Positions 9,175-16,712 are shown, counted from the first letter of the stretch. The stretch: 21,117 nt of DNA from CACZQA01 sp050943615 (GCA_050943615.1 JBMNPN010000038.1:1-21117), one strand, 5' to 3'. Made by a program: numbers and translations. Notes: a model not told the origin generated them from the sequence alone.

Positions 9175-10323
9175 ATGGGCTACAAGACCTACACCTGCCC
9201 GGTCGCCCGCGCCTGCGGTGGCTGCGAGTGGCTGAGCGTACCCTATCCCATCCAGCTCGAGCGCAAGCACGCCCAAGTCGAACGCCTCTTCTCGGACTTC
9301 GATGCGCCTATCGAGCCGTGCCTCGGCATGGACGAGCCGCTGCGATTTCGCGCCAAGATCCAAAGCCCCTTCGTGCGCGGCAGACGCGCGGGCGTGCCGC
9401 GCTTTGGCATGTACGCACGGCACAGCCACGAGCTGGTGGAATGCAAGGACTGCCTGGTCGAGTACCCGCAGGGTCGCCCCATCCTGGCTACCGTGGCCGA
9501 GCTCTGCCGTCGCTTCAAGATCGAGCCCTACGACGAGGACTCGGGCAGGGGGCTGCTGCGCCACGTGGTGGTGCGCGTCGCCGCCGCGACGGGGCAGGTG
9601 ATGGTGACGCTCGTCGTCAACCACAAGGAGTTCCCGCGCCGCCGCGCATTCGTGGCAGCTCTTCGCGATGCGCATCCCGAGATCGCGACCGTCATCGTCA
9701 ATGTCAACACGCGTAAGACCAACGCCATCCTGGGACCGCACTCGCAAGTCGTCTACGGGCAGGGCTGGATCGAGGACAAGCTGTGCGGCTGCCGCTTCCG
9801 CATCCCGGCGACCGCCTTCTACCAGACCAACCCCGCGCAGACCGATCGCCTGTATCGGTGCGCTATCGACCTGGCCGGCCTCGAGCCGGGCATGTCGGTC
9901 TACGACGCGTACTGCGGCATCGGCACCATCGGCATCATCGCCGCGCACGAAAAGCGCTGCGCGGTCACGGGCGTGGAAAGCGTCGGGCCGGCGGTGGAGG
10001 CGGCAAAGGCCAACGCGCGCCTCAACCACGTCAAGGACGCGCAGTTCGCGGCCGGGGACGCCGGCGAGGTGCTGCGTGCCAACGAGCGTCCCTTCGACGT
10101 GCTGTTCATGGACCCGCCGCGTGCCGGTTCCTCGGAGCTCTTCTTGCAGGGCGTGATGGCGGCGGCGCCCGAGAGAATCGTCTATATCAGCTGCAATCCC
10201 ACGACGCAGGTGCGCGACATCAAGTACCTTTCGGGCGGCTACCAGCTCGAGCGTGTCGTGCCGGTGGACATGTTCCCGCACACCAAGCACATCGAGACGG
10301 TGGGTTTATTGTCGAGGGCTTAG
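9175..10323 (+). CDS. TrmA/RlmC/RlmD-type m5U RNA methyltransferase
   Basis: A 382-residue SAM-dependent uracil-C5 methyltransferase for rRNA or tRNA. N-terminal Cys8, Cys14 and Cys17 with a CKDC pair (Cys90, Cys93) match the [4Fe-4S] site of the family. The Rossmann methyltransferase part has DAYCGIGTIGI, FMDPPRAG and YISCNPTT, with Cys340 as the expected nucleophile, and ends HTKHIETVGLL. No N-terminal TRAM domain is present, so the layout resembles RlmC (about 375 residues) more than RlmD. Whether it modifies U747, U1939 or both in 23S rRNA cannot be told from sequence. ATG 9175 has no strong ribosome site and is 13 bases after yceD, so translational coupling is likely. A terminator follows. 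Confidence 0.9.
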   Translation: MGYKTYTCPVARACGGCEWLSVPYPIQLERKHAQVERLFSDFDAPIEPCLGMDEPLRFRAKIQSPFVRGRRAGVPRFGMYARHSHELVECKDCLVEYPQGRPILATVAELCRRFKIEPYDEDSGRGLLRHVVVRVAAATGQVMVTLVVNHKEFPRRRAFVAALRDAHPEIATVIVNVNTRKTNAILGPHSQVVYGQGWIEDKLCGCRFRIPATAFYQTNPAQTDRLYRCAIDLAGLEPGMSVYDAYCGIGTIGIIAAHEKRCAVTGVESVGPAVEAAKANARLNHVKDAQFAAGDAGEVLRANERPFDVLFMDPPRAGSSELFLQGVMAAAPERIVYISCNPTTQVRDIKYLSGGYQLERVVPVDMFPHTKHIETVGLLSRA

Positions 10324-10411
10324 GATCTGGGACTGCCGCCAGGAGTGGTGGCCCGGCATGCTCCAGATGAGGCAATTTCGCGCGTAAAAAATATGTCAAC
10401 TTTAGGTAACA

Positions 10412-10450
10412 GCGCCGCGTTTCGAATTTTTCCCGGACGCGGTGCTTTTT
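10412..10450 (+). terminator. Terminator of the SepIVA-like/yceD/methyltransferase operon
   Basis: GCGCCGCGT (10412-10420) pairs with ACGCGGTGC (10437-10445), nine pairs with one G-U, followed directly by five T (10446-10450). Confidence 0.85.
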
Positions 10451-10582
10451 CTAGCGGTCCGCTCGCAACTGCCCTGTTTTCAAGGGGTTTAACAGCGAAA
10501 TAAAACAACGGATGATATCGCCCGCCACCGCAGTATCGGATTTTTGCGATTTTCCCTCCGATTTCACAATTCGCAAAGTCGA

Positions 10583-10611
10583 TTGAAAGGCTATGAATCG
10601 CAACATAAACT
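10583..10611 (+). promoter_or_regulatory. Candidate promoter of the secreted protein gene
   Basis: TTGAAA (10583-10588) is 17 bases before TAAACT (10606-10611). The -35 matches five and the -10 four of six consensus positions. The left edge touches the TTTGCGA/TCGCAAA inverted repeat ending at 10577, a possible operator. Confidence 0.45.
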
Positions 10612-10669
10612 GAAAGCGGTGAGGTGTCGATTTGACCTGGGTTTTCGTAGTCAGAAATAGGGGGTTCTG

Positions 10670-11713
10670 ATGTTTCGAAAGCAACTTTTTGCTGCAACAG
10701 CTCTGATGATTCCAATTTCCGTTGCCATTACCGGCGTCGCGTTTGCCGCGGCTCCGTCGGCGCCCGGTTCCTTTGTGGAGACTGCTTCGGCGCAGACGGT
10801 ACAGACAGACGGTCCGGGCATGCTCGTGGTCAATGCTCCGGGCGACGCCACCCTTACAACGACCGTACCTGGTGAGGAGCAGATCCACCTGGACAATGTC
10901 TTCCTCGATAACCTCAACCACAATTACGGCATAGAAATCACATCGACGACACCGCAGACATATACGGTCAACGGCACTATCAACGGATGCCGTTTCTGCT
11001 CGTCTGCCGATCGTACGGTCGCGAGCGGCAAGACTTATTACATTGGGGCGCCGTATTCGGAAGGCGTTTCCAAGGAATATTGGAACTTTACCTACAAGGC
11101 GCCAAAAAACGGTTACATCCGGGTTAATCCGAACGGCTATGACAAGGAGGATCGGCCGGGGTTTGAGACCCAGATTTTCCGGAACGGAAAGAGTCTAAGC
11201 AGCCGGGATGAATATGGCTATATGGTGAAGGGTGCTTACCGGGCCTATGGCGTGGAAAAGGGCAAGACCTACGTCATCCGGACCAAACCGACCACCAACC
11301 TGAATCCGACGTATTCATACCGGTTCCAGGTAAAGTTCAAAGCCGTCAAAGCCTATAAGAACCACTCGAAGAAAAAAGCCAAGACCATAAAAGCAAAGAA
11401 ATGGATGAAGGGGACGATCGCGGCCGGATCTTCGCAGAAGAACTGGTACAAGTTCAAAGTGAAGAAGAACAAGACGGTAAGGCTGACGATAAAAGGCGAG
11501 ACAAACGGCCGGCTCAATGTCCAGCTGATGCACAAAGTCGGAAAGAAGACGAAAAAATACAAGAGGACAATCTATCATTCCACCCCCGGCAAGACGACGA
11601 TCAAAGTATCTGCTGCCTCGTTAATCGGAAAGAAGACGAAGGGCACCTGGTATATCCGGGTTTGCGGGGCAAATAATCGGTCCAGCGGATATTATCAGCT
11701 CAAATGGAAATAG
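10670..11713 (+). CDS. Secreted Lys-rich protein, unknown function
   Basis: A 347-residue exported protein. Residues 1 to about 26 form a Sec signal peptide (MFRKQ, a hydrophobic core, then AFA as cleavage site). The mature part appears to hold two beta-rich domains. Residues about 45-220 hold aromatic and Gly-rich strands with one NGCRFC pair of cysteines. Residues about 225-347 are very Lys-rich (HSKKKAKTIKAKKW, KKTKKYKR) and resemble pre-peptidase C-terminal or similar extracellular beta-sandwich domains (inference). There is no LPXTG motif and no terminal membrane helix; the strong positive charge may hold it to the wall or to teichoic acid. ATG 10670 follows AGGGGG. Codon use is visibly more AT-tolerant than in the neighbours (AAA, CGG, ATA are frequent), suggesting transfer. 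Confidence 0.75.
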   Translation: MFRKQLFAATALMIPISVAITGVAFAAAPSAPGSFVETASAQTVQTDGPGMLVVNAPGDATLTTTVPGEEQIHLDNVFLDNLNHNYGIEITSTTPQTYTVNGTINGCRFCSSADRTVASGKTYYIGAPYSEGVSKEYWNFTYKAPKNGYIRVNPNGYDKEDRPGFETQIFRNGKSLSSRDEYGYMVKGAYRAYGVEKGKTYVIRTKPTTNLNPTYSYRFQVKFKAVKAYKNHSKKKAKTIKAKKWMKGTIAAGSSQKNWYKFKVKKNKTVRLTIKGETNGRLNVQLMHKVGKKTKKYKRTIYHSTPGKTTIKVSAASLIGKKTKGTWYIRVCGANNRSSGYYQLKWK

Positions 11714-11869
11714 TGGCTGCCAGGGCCGGGGCGTTCAAAGACCTGATTACCGTTCGTCCGTGGGGCGTTGAGTACTAGAATTCGGGAACAGCGTTGCAAG
11801 TGCTCAAGGCGAATGTTTCGGGGAGGACTCGAAAACCAATCGCGAATAACTCGATAGCGGGGCGGTCTT

Positions 11870-13669
11870 ATGAAGCGCACGGAGATCCTGTTGGAGACAG
11901 AGCAGTTCGAGGACTTTGGCGGGTGGGTTCTGGAATCGCAGTTCGTGGACGAGATGGGGTCGGCGTACCTGCTGGCCCACGGCATCGGAGTGCCCGTTCA
12001 AGATGCCGCCACGGACATCGAAATACCCGAAAGCGGGGAGTACCGCGTCTGGGCGAGGACCAAGGACTGGGTGCCGGATGCGCACCCCGGGACGTTCCAG
12101 ATACTCATCGACGGAACGCCGATAGACAAGGTCTTCGGGGCGAGCGGCAAGGGCTGGAGCTGGGAGCTTGCCGAGCACGTCGCGCTCCCGAAGGGCAAGG
12201 TGCGTATCTCGCTTCATGACCTGACGGGATTCGAGGGAAGATGCGATGCCATCTACATCACGAACACTACCATCGCGCCCATCGATGCGCCCGCTCTAGC
12301 TGCGAGGCGATGGAGGAAGAGGCTGCTCGGCATTCCGGAAGAACCCGTCGAGACAGATGCGTACGACGTGGTGGTCGTAGGCGGTGGCATAGCCGGATGC
12401 TGCGCTGCCTATGCCGCGGCAAAATCGGGATGCCGGGCCGCACTGCTCAACGAGATGGAATATCTGGGCGGCAATGCCAGCGCCGAGGTGGGCCTCACGC
12501 CGGAGGGGCGGACCGGGGGAATCGTGGACGACCTGTCCGAGCGCCTGGAAGACGGCGATATAGCGGCGGAACACATCCTCGAGGACATCCCCAACTGCGA
12601 CGTCTTTTCGAGCGAGCACGTGTACGACGTGCGCTTCGAGGGGTGGCAGATCGTCTCCGTGGACGCCGTCAACGTTAAGACGGGGGCAGAGCGGCGCTTT
12701 AGGGGACGCGAGTTCGTCGACTGCAGCGGGCGTGCGGTGCTCGCGATCTTGAGCGGTGCCGCCACACTGGAGGGCCAGGAGAGCAGGTCCGACTTTGGGG
12801 AGAGCCTCGCTCCCGAGCATGCCGATGCCATGCACCATGGGGACACTGTGCTCTTCCGAACCGAGATGCAAGATGAGCCGGTCGACTTCCCGGATGTCCC
12901 CTGGGCGGTCAAAGTCGCAAAGGACTACTCCGACCTCGGCGGGCAGATTGGGCAGGTCACGAGCCGGTGCGGCCAGGGGCCCTACGAGAACCAGCCGGGA
13001 CCCTACGTCGGACCTGAGAAACCGAAGCCCGTGAAACGGGAGGACGGTGGCTGGGACAACGCCATGAGTCTGGACAAGTCCCATTTTTGGGAGTACGGGC
13101 AGTGGCTCGAACCCTACCTGTGCAAGGAGGAGATCAGGGACCACCTGTTCTGTGCCATCATCGGCACCTACGCAAACGTCAGGAAGAAGGAACCGGAGAC
13201 ATACGCGAACCTGAAGCTCGTGCACCTCGGAAACGTGCTCGCGACGGGCGCTTTTCGCAGCTATCTCGGAGACTATGTGCTCACGGAAAACGACATCCGC
13301 AACCACACGGAGTTTCCCGATGCGATAGTGGAGAACGCGGGGGCGTTCTGCCTGCATTACCCGGGCAACCCGAAATACGACTTCCGCCTCGGCAACTGGA
13401 AGTGGGTGGAGCGCGACTTCAAGCCCTACACGGTGCCGTTCAGGTGCCTGTACTCCGCAGACATCGACAATCTGATGTGTGCGGGAAAGCACATCAGCGC
13501 CACGCACGTCGCGAGCTCAACGATCAAGCTCATGGGAAACTGCGGGCATCAGGGAACGGTGACGGGCGTGGCGGCTGCCCTTTGCGCGAAGCGTGGCATC
13601 TCACCACGTACGCTGGGGCAAGAGCACCTCGATGACCTCAGGACTGAGCTTGTACGTTTTGGGGAATAG
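11870..13669 (+). CDS. FAD-dependent oxidoreductase with N-terminal beta-sandwich-like domain
   Basis: A 599-residue flavoprotein. Residues 1 to about 145 form a domain resembling carbohydrate-binding jelly rolls (EQFEDFGGWV, LLAHGIGVPVQDA, YRVWARTKDWV, DLTGFEGRCDAIYIT). From about residue 164 comes an FAD Rossmann fold, VVVVGGGIAGCCAAYAAAKSG, with GGGIAG at 171-176, and the C-terminus has NLMCAGKHISATHVA and GHQGTVTGVAAAL. This is the layout of the FAD_oxidored (PF12831-like) proteins common in Bacteroidetes and Planctomycetes and often tied to polysaccharide breakdown (recalled, not searched). No signal peptide is present, so it is cytosolic here. The substrate is unknown. ATG 11870 has only a weak GGGGCGG site. 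A GNAT gene follows after 13 bases, probably in the same operon. The 156 bases upstream show no clear terminator or promoter. Confidence 0.85.
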   Translation: MKRTEILLETEQFEDFGGWVLESQFVDEMGSAYLLAHGIGVPVQDAATDIEIPESGEYRVWARTKDWVPDAHPGTFQILIDGTPIDKVFGASGKGWSWELAEHVALPKGKVRISLHDLTGFEGRCDAIYITNTTIAPIDAPALAARRWRKRLLGIPEEPVETDAYDVVVVGGGIAGCCAAYAAAKSGCRAALLNEMEYLGGNASAEVGLTPEGRTGGIVDDLSERLEDGDIAAEHILEDIPNCDVFSSEHVYDVRFEGWQIVSVDAVNVKTGAERRFRGREFVDCSGRAVLAILSGAATLEGQESRSDFGESLAPEHADAMHHGDTVLFRTEMQDEPVDFPDVPWAVKVAKDYSDLGGQIGQVTSRCGQGPYENQPGPYVGPEKPKPVKREDGGWDNAMSLDKSHFWEYGQWLEPYLCKEEIRDHLFCAIIGTYANVRKKEPETYANLKLVHLGNVLATGAFRSYLGDYVLTENDIRNHTEFPDAIVENAGAFCLHYPGNPKYDFRLGNWKWVERDFKPYTVPFRCLYSADIDNLMCAGKHISATHVASSTIKLMGNCGHQGTVTGVAAALCAKRGISPRTLGQEHLDDLRTELVRFGE

Positions 13670-13682
13670 AGGGGCGGGAAAT

Positions 13683-14318
13683 ATGACCGCGTTGGATAGA
13701 GACATCGTCATTCGCAGGGAGAAGCCGGCTGATTTCAGGGAGACCGAGGAGTTGGTGCGACGCTCGTTTTGGAACGTCTACCAGCCGGGTTGCACCGAGC
13801 ACTACATCCTGCACTGCTTTCGCGACCGCAGCGATTTCGTGCCCGAGCTCGACCTTGTCATGGAGAAGGACGGCGTGCTCATCGGGCAGATTATGTACGC
13901 GCGCTCCTCGATTCTGACAGACGACGGCTCGCGCATCGACACGCTGACGTTCGGGCCGGTCTGCATCCATCCCGATTTTCGCCGCAGGGGCTATGGCAGG
14001 GCGCTGATCGACCGTTCCATTGCCATGGCAGGCGACCTGGGCGCTGGGGCGCTGGTGATAGAGGGCAACCCTGCCTATTACGAGAAATCGGGCTTTGCTC
14101 CGGGGCGCGGACGGGGGATTACGTATGCGGCAGATCCTAATACGGAGTACCTGCTGGTAAGAGAGCTGCAAGCGGGCTACTTGGACGGGGTACGTGGAAC
14201 GTTCGAGGACCCGGAGGGCTATCTCGTGGCCGAGCGCAATCCCGAGGGCTTTGAAGCCTACGACCGGCAGTTCCCGCCGCTCGAAAAGAAGCGCCTTCCC
14301 GGGCAGCTGTTGGCCTGA
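13683..14318 (+). CDS. GNAT family N-acetyltransferase
   Basis: A 211-residue acetyltransferase using acetyl-CoA. The acetyl-CoA binding motif A is clear as VCIHPDFRRRGYGRALID (about residues 97-114), followed by LGAGALVIEGNPAYYEKSGF, the usual beta5-alpha4 segment. The C-terminal about 45 residues extend beyond the minimal fold. ATG 13683 lies 13 bases after the FAD-oxidoreductase stop; an open frame extends upstream to 13593 but overlaps the oxidoreductase and has no ribosome site. The substrate is unknown; close spacing suggests it acts on, or with, the product of the oxidoreductase (inference). Confidence 0.85.
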   Translation: MTALDRDIVIRREKPADFRETEELVRRSFWNVYQPGCTEHYILHCFRDRSDFVPELDLVMEKDGVLIGQIMYARSSILTDDGSRIDTLTFGPVCIHPDFRRRGYGRALIDRSIAMAGDLGAGALVIEGNPAYYEKSGFAPGRGRGITYAADPNTEYLLVRELQAGYLDGVRGTFEDPEGYLVAERNPEGFEAYDRQFPPLEKKRLPGQLLA

Positions 14319-14335
14319 AATCTGTGCAAATGGTG

Positions 14336-14387
14336 TTGCGCCTTCAGGGCATTCGTGTATAGTTCGTTTTTGGCATATGCCAAAAAC
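14336..14387 (+). promoter_or_regulatory. Promoter and 22-base palindromic operator of the DUF134-NifX gene
   Basis: TATAGT (14358-14363) is a good -10; TTGCGC (14336-14341) is a weak -35 at 16 bases. Immediately after, 14366-14387 is a perfect palindrome whose half is GTTTTTGGCAT, centred between 14376 and 14377, covering the expected start of transcription. This is the layout of a repressor site. The downstream protein has its own DNA-binding domain, so self-regulation is the simplest reading. Confidence 0.65.
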
Positions 14388-14400
14388 AAGAAGGAGCGCA

Positions 14401-15138
14401 GTGCCCAGACCACAGAAGAAACGAACGATTTACCAGCTTCCCCCGTGCAGGGTCTTTGTTGCCGAGCACGCATCGGACGCGGTCTTGCTCACGCTTGACG
14501 AGCTCGAGGCGGTCCGGCTCATGGACCAGGAAGGGCTCGACCAGGCGGAATGCGCAAAGCGGCTCAACGTGGCGCGCTCGACGGCGCAGAACATCATCCG
14601 CGAGGCGCACAGGAAGATCGCCGATGCGCTCGTCAACGGAAAGACGATAAAGATCGGCGGCGGCAACGTCGAGTACTCCGATGACCAGGAATTCGGTTGC
14701 TGCAGGTGGAGGATGGTCTCGGTGGACCGTGTCGGTGGGCTGACGGATTTTTCGGAGGTAGGAAAGATGAGAGTTGCAGCATGCTACGACAAGCAGACAG
14801 GTGAGATCTTCCAGCACTTCGGTCGTACGGGGTACTTCAAGGTCTACAACATCGAGGACGGCAAGATCGCGTCTTCCGAGGTGGTCAGCACGAACGGTCA
14901 GGGGCACGGGGCGCTTGCCGGCGTCCTCAGCGGTCTGAACATCGACGCGCTGATCTGCGGCGGCATTGGCGGAGGCGCGCAGATGGCGCTTTCCGAGATG
15001 GGCATCAAGCTGTACGGCGGCTGCGCTGGCAGCGCCGACAAGGCAGCCGAGGACTTCGCCGCCGGCAAGCTCAACTACCAAGAGGATGTCCAGTGCGATC
15101 ATCACGACCATCACGATGGTGACAGCTGCTGTCACTAA
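14401..15138 (+). CDS. DUF134 - NifX-like fusion, putative metal-cofactor regulator
   Basis: A 245-residue two-domain protein. Residues 1 to about 100 are DUF134: VPRPQKKRTIYQLPPCRVF at the start, then a sigma-region-4-like helix-turn-helix in LDQAECAKRLNVARSTAQNI. Residues about 123-225 are a NifX/NifB-like domain (dinitrogenase iron-molybdenum cofactor fold) with MRVAACYDKQTGEIFQHFGR and LICGGIGGGAQMAL. The tail CDHHDHHDGDSCCH is a probable metal-binding end. GTG 14401 has AAGGAG (14391-14396) 4 bases upstream and the usual family start PRPxK; an ATG at 14377 lies inside the operator and is less likely. No nif, Mrp/Nbp35 or molybdenum genes are near, so the bound cofactor is unknown. A self-regulated metal or Fe-S sensor is inferred. 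Confidence 0.85.
   Translation: MPRPQKKRTIYQLPPCRVFVAEHASDAVLLTLDELEAVRLMDQEGLDQAECAKRLNVARSTAQNIIREAHRKIADALVNGKTIKIGGGNVEYSDDQEFGCCRWRMVSVDRVGGLTDFSEVGKMRVAACYDKQTGEIFQHFGRTGYFKVYNIEDGKIASSEVVSTNGQGHGALAGVLSGLNIDALICGGIGGGAQMALSEMGIKLYGGCAGSADKAAEDFAAGKLNYQEDVQCDHHDHHDGDSCCH
14754..14769 (+). promoter_or_regulatory. Internal ribosome site and in-frame ATG before the NifX-like domain
   Basis: GGAGGT (14754-14759) is followed by 7 bases and then ATG 14767, in frame with the gene. This ATG is exactly the first residue of the NifX-like domain (MRVAACYDK). It would yield a separate 123-residue NifX-like protein from the same mRNA. Confidence 0.55.
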
Positions 15139-15145
15139 GCTCCAT

Positions 15146-15192
15146 GGCGGCGGGCGACTTCTCTAGCTGGCAGCTACCTACCGCCCGCCGCC
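15146..15192 (+). terminator. Strong hairpin after the DUF134-NifX gene
   Basis: GGCGGCGGGCG (15146-15156) pairs perfectly with CGCCCGCCGCC (15182-15192), and a small TAGCT/AGCTA hairpin sits in the loop. No T run follows (GCTAAATATTC), so it may be a weak or factor-assisted terminator or an mRNA-stabilising 3' structure. Confidence 0.5.
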
Positions 15193-15218
15193 GCTAAATA
15201 TTCATCTGCAATCACAAG

Positions 15219-15254
15219 ACATACTATGTAATCAAATGTTTGCATATGATATGC
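15219..15254 (+). promoter_or_regulatory. Palindromes in the antitoxin promoter region
   Basis: ACATACTATGT (15219-15229) and GCATATGATATGC (15242-15254) each have perfect arms around one central base and lie 27-62 bases before the start of the RelB/DinJ-type gene. Such antitoxins repress their own promoter through small inverted repeats, so these are operator candidates; TATGAT (15245-15250) inside the second could be the -10. Confidence 0.45.
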
Positions 15255-15280
15255 TTGGTTATGTTCTGGAGGTGGTTGCC

Positions 15281-15562
15281 ATGGCAAATGCACTCGTTCA
15301 ATTTCGAACTGATGAGACGGAGAAGGAAAAGGCGGTTTCGATTCTCGACCAGCTCGGTCTTGATCTGCCGTCGTACCTTCGCATGTGCATATCACGTCTG
15401 GTCAGCGACAGGGGAATTCCGTTTAGCATGAAGCTCGATGATGACCCGACGAACAGGGGAGTCGAGGCCATGAAACGAGCTAGCCAAATTGCCGAAGAGT
15501 CTGGCATCTCCAATATGTCTCTAGAAGAGATCAACGCCGAAATAGCAGCTGTCAGAAAGTAA
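15281..15562 (+). CDS. RelB/DinJ family antitoxin, orphan
   Basis: A 93-residue protein with an N-terminal ribbon-helix-helix (ALVQFRTDETEKEKAVSIL, then LGLDLPSYLRMCISRLVSDRGIPFSM), the hallmark of RelB/DinJ antitoxins. The C-terminal half is helical and polar, the region that usually wraps the toxin. ATG 15281 is chosen because GGAGGT (15268-15273) lies 7 bases before it; an upstream in-frame ATG at 15236 has none. No RelE/YafQ-type toxin gene lies within 140 bases on either side. It may therefore be a remnant, act on a distant toxin, or work as a stand-alone repressor. Confidence 0.8.
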   Translation: MANALVQFRTDETEKEKAVSILDQLGLDLPSYLRMCISRLVSDRGIPFSMKLDDDPTNRGVEAMKRASQIAEESGISNMSLEEINAEIAAVRK

Positions 15563-15705
15563 ATGAATTTCTTTCTTTTCTCCTTCGTTTTGCGAGACAC
15601 ATCGGGGTTTGTGTTCAGCCGCACCTTACCTGGAGCTGGGTATGCCCAGTAGACTCTAAGAAGTTTCCAAACCTGCGTTTTTACATTACGAGAAAGGTGA
15701 AAGAA

Positions 15706-16464
15706 ATGGGACAGCTCGATGGCAAGATCGCACTCGTCACGGGTGCAAACTCCGGTATCGGTCGCGCGACGGCCAAGCTCTTTGCGGCTGAGGGCGCCAA
15801 GGTCTTCTGCGTTGCCCGTCGTGCCGACAAGAACCAGGAAGTCGTCGACGCGATCAAGGCTGACGGCGGCACCGCCGCTGGCTTTTCTGCGGACCTCTCT
15901 AAGATGGAGGACTGCCGTGCTGCGGTCGACGCCTGCCTCAAGGAGTATGGCCAGATCGACGTGCTCGTGAACTCCGCTGGCATTGCCGACAAGCATAAGC
16001 CCATCAACCGCTGCGAAGAGGACTGGTACGATTACGTCGTCAAGATCGACCAGTACTCCACCTACTGGATGTGCAAGTACGTGCTCGAGGACATGGAGAA
16101 GCGCGGCAAAGGCTCCATCGTCAACATTTCCTCCATCGGCAGCCGTGGCGTCGCGGGCATCTCGTACTCCGCTGCCAAGGCCGCGGTCAACGCCATGACC
16201 AAGAACATCGCCTGCTACTACGCCGACACCGAGATCCGCTGCAACGCCGTGGCCCCCGGCCCGACGCCGACGGCCCTCAACACCCCCGACAAGCTCGCCA
16301 CCTTCGACGAGTTCGCCGAGGTCTGCGCTCGCCACATGGACCAGTCCCTGCCCGAGGCTCAGGCCGAGGACCAGGCTCAGGCGGCGCTCTTCTTTGCGAG
16401 CGATGCCTCCAAGGCCATCACTGCCCAGATTCTCTTCGTCGATCACGGCACCACGCTGTACTAG
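15706..16464 (+). CDS. Short-chain dehydrogenase/reductase (SDR), substrate unknown
   Basis: A 252-residue classical SDR using NAD(P)H. The cofactor motif TGANSGIG is at residues 12-19, NSAG follows the fourth strand, and the catalytic pair is Tyr154/Lys158 in YSAAK with Ser142 or Ser143 just upstream. Arg-Arg after the second strand (VARRADK) hints at NADP(H) preference (inference). The closest functional classes are 3-oxoacyl-ACP reductases and bacterial hydroxysteroid dehydrogenases; in gut Coriobacteriia the latter are common, but nothing in the sequence fixes the substrate. ATG 15706 follows AAAGGTG; GTG 15697 overlaps that site. A terminator follows, and a TetR gene points toward it from the other strand. 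Confidence 0.85.
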   Translation: MGQLDGKIALVTGANSGIGRATAKLFAAEGAKVFCVARRADKNQEVVDAIKADGGTAAGFSADLSKMEDCRAAVDACLKEYGQIDVLVNSAGIADKHKPINRCEEDWYDYVVKIDQYSTYWMCKYVLEDMEKRGKGSIVNISSIGSRGVAGISYSAAKAAVNAMTKNIACYYADTEIRCNAVAPGPTPTALNTPDKLATFDEFAEVCARHMDQSLPEAQAEDQAQAALFFASDASKAITAQILFVDHGTTLY

Positions 16465-16490
16465 TTCCAGCTAGATAGCTCGCGCCACGT

Positions 16491-16525
16491 GCCCGGCTGC
16501 CCTCTGTGGCGGTCGGGCATTTTTT
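16491..16525 (+). terminator. Terminator after the SDR gene
   Basis: GCCCGGCTGCC (16491-16501) pairs with GGCGGTCGGGC (16508-16518), eleven pairs including two G-U, with a six-base loop, followed by A and six T (16520-16525). Confidence 0.9.
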
Positions 16526-16549
16526 GTGCGAGCGGATGGTAGGGGAGGT

Positions 16550-16712
16550 GGCTGGCGAAAGTGCGCGGTGCTGGTGCCGGTGCCGAAAGTGCGCGGTGCT
16601 GGTGCCGGTGCCGAAAGTGCGCGGTGCCGGTGCCGAAAGTGCGCGAAAAATGCCCCTGGAATCGCGCACTCTCGCGCTAGTGCGCGGTTTCGGTCGCGCA
16701 CTTTCGCCAGCC
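16550..16712. repeat. Tandem 28-base repeat inside a 17-base inverted repeat
   Basis: GGCTGGCGAAAGTGCGC (16550-16566) and its exact reverse complement (16696-16712) bound a 163-base element. Inside are head-to-tail copies beginning CGAAAGTGCGCGGTG: 28 bases at 16556-16583, 28 at 16584-16611, 22 at 16612-16633, and a truncated start at 16634. Further CGCGCAC and GTGCGCG cores fill the right part. It lies between the convergent SDR and TetR genes and carries no supported gene. Confidence 0.85.

Larger units (their letters stand above)
10324..10669. other. 346-base non-coding stretch
   Basis: It contains the terminator at 10412-10450, a perfect TTTGCGA/TCGCAAA inverted repeat (10543-10549 and 10571-10577) and a candidate promoter. 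It is clearly AT-richer than the flanking genes to the left. No coding frame with a start site is supported on either strand. Confidence 0.6.

Noticed and set aside
10320..10715. Minus-strand open frame of 131 codons upstream of the secreted protein gene
   Set aside because: It crosses a terminator and the candidate promoter, and has no recognisable domain or ribosome site.
15146..15192. Classical Rho-independent terminator
   Set aside because: The hairpin is strong, but no T run follows, so I kept it only as a probable 3' structure with lower confidence.
16550..16712. CRISPR array
   Set aside because: Units are contiguous with no unique spacers and no cas genes are near.
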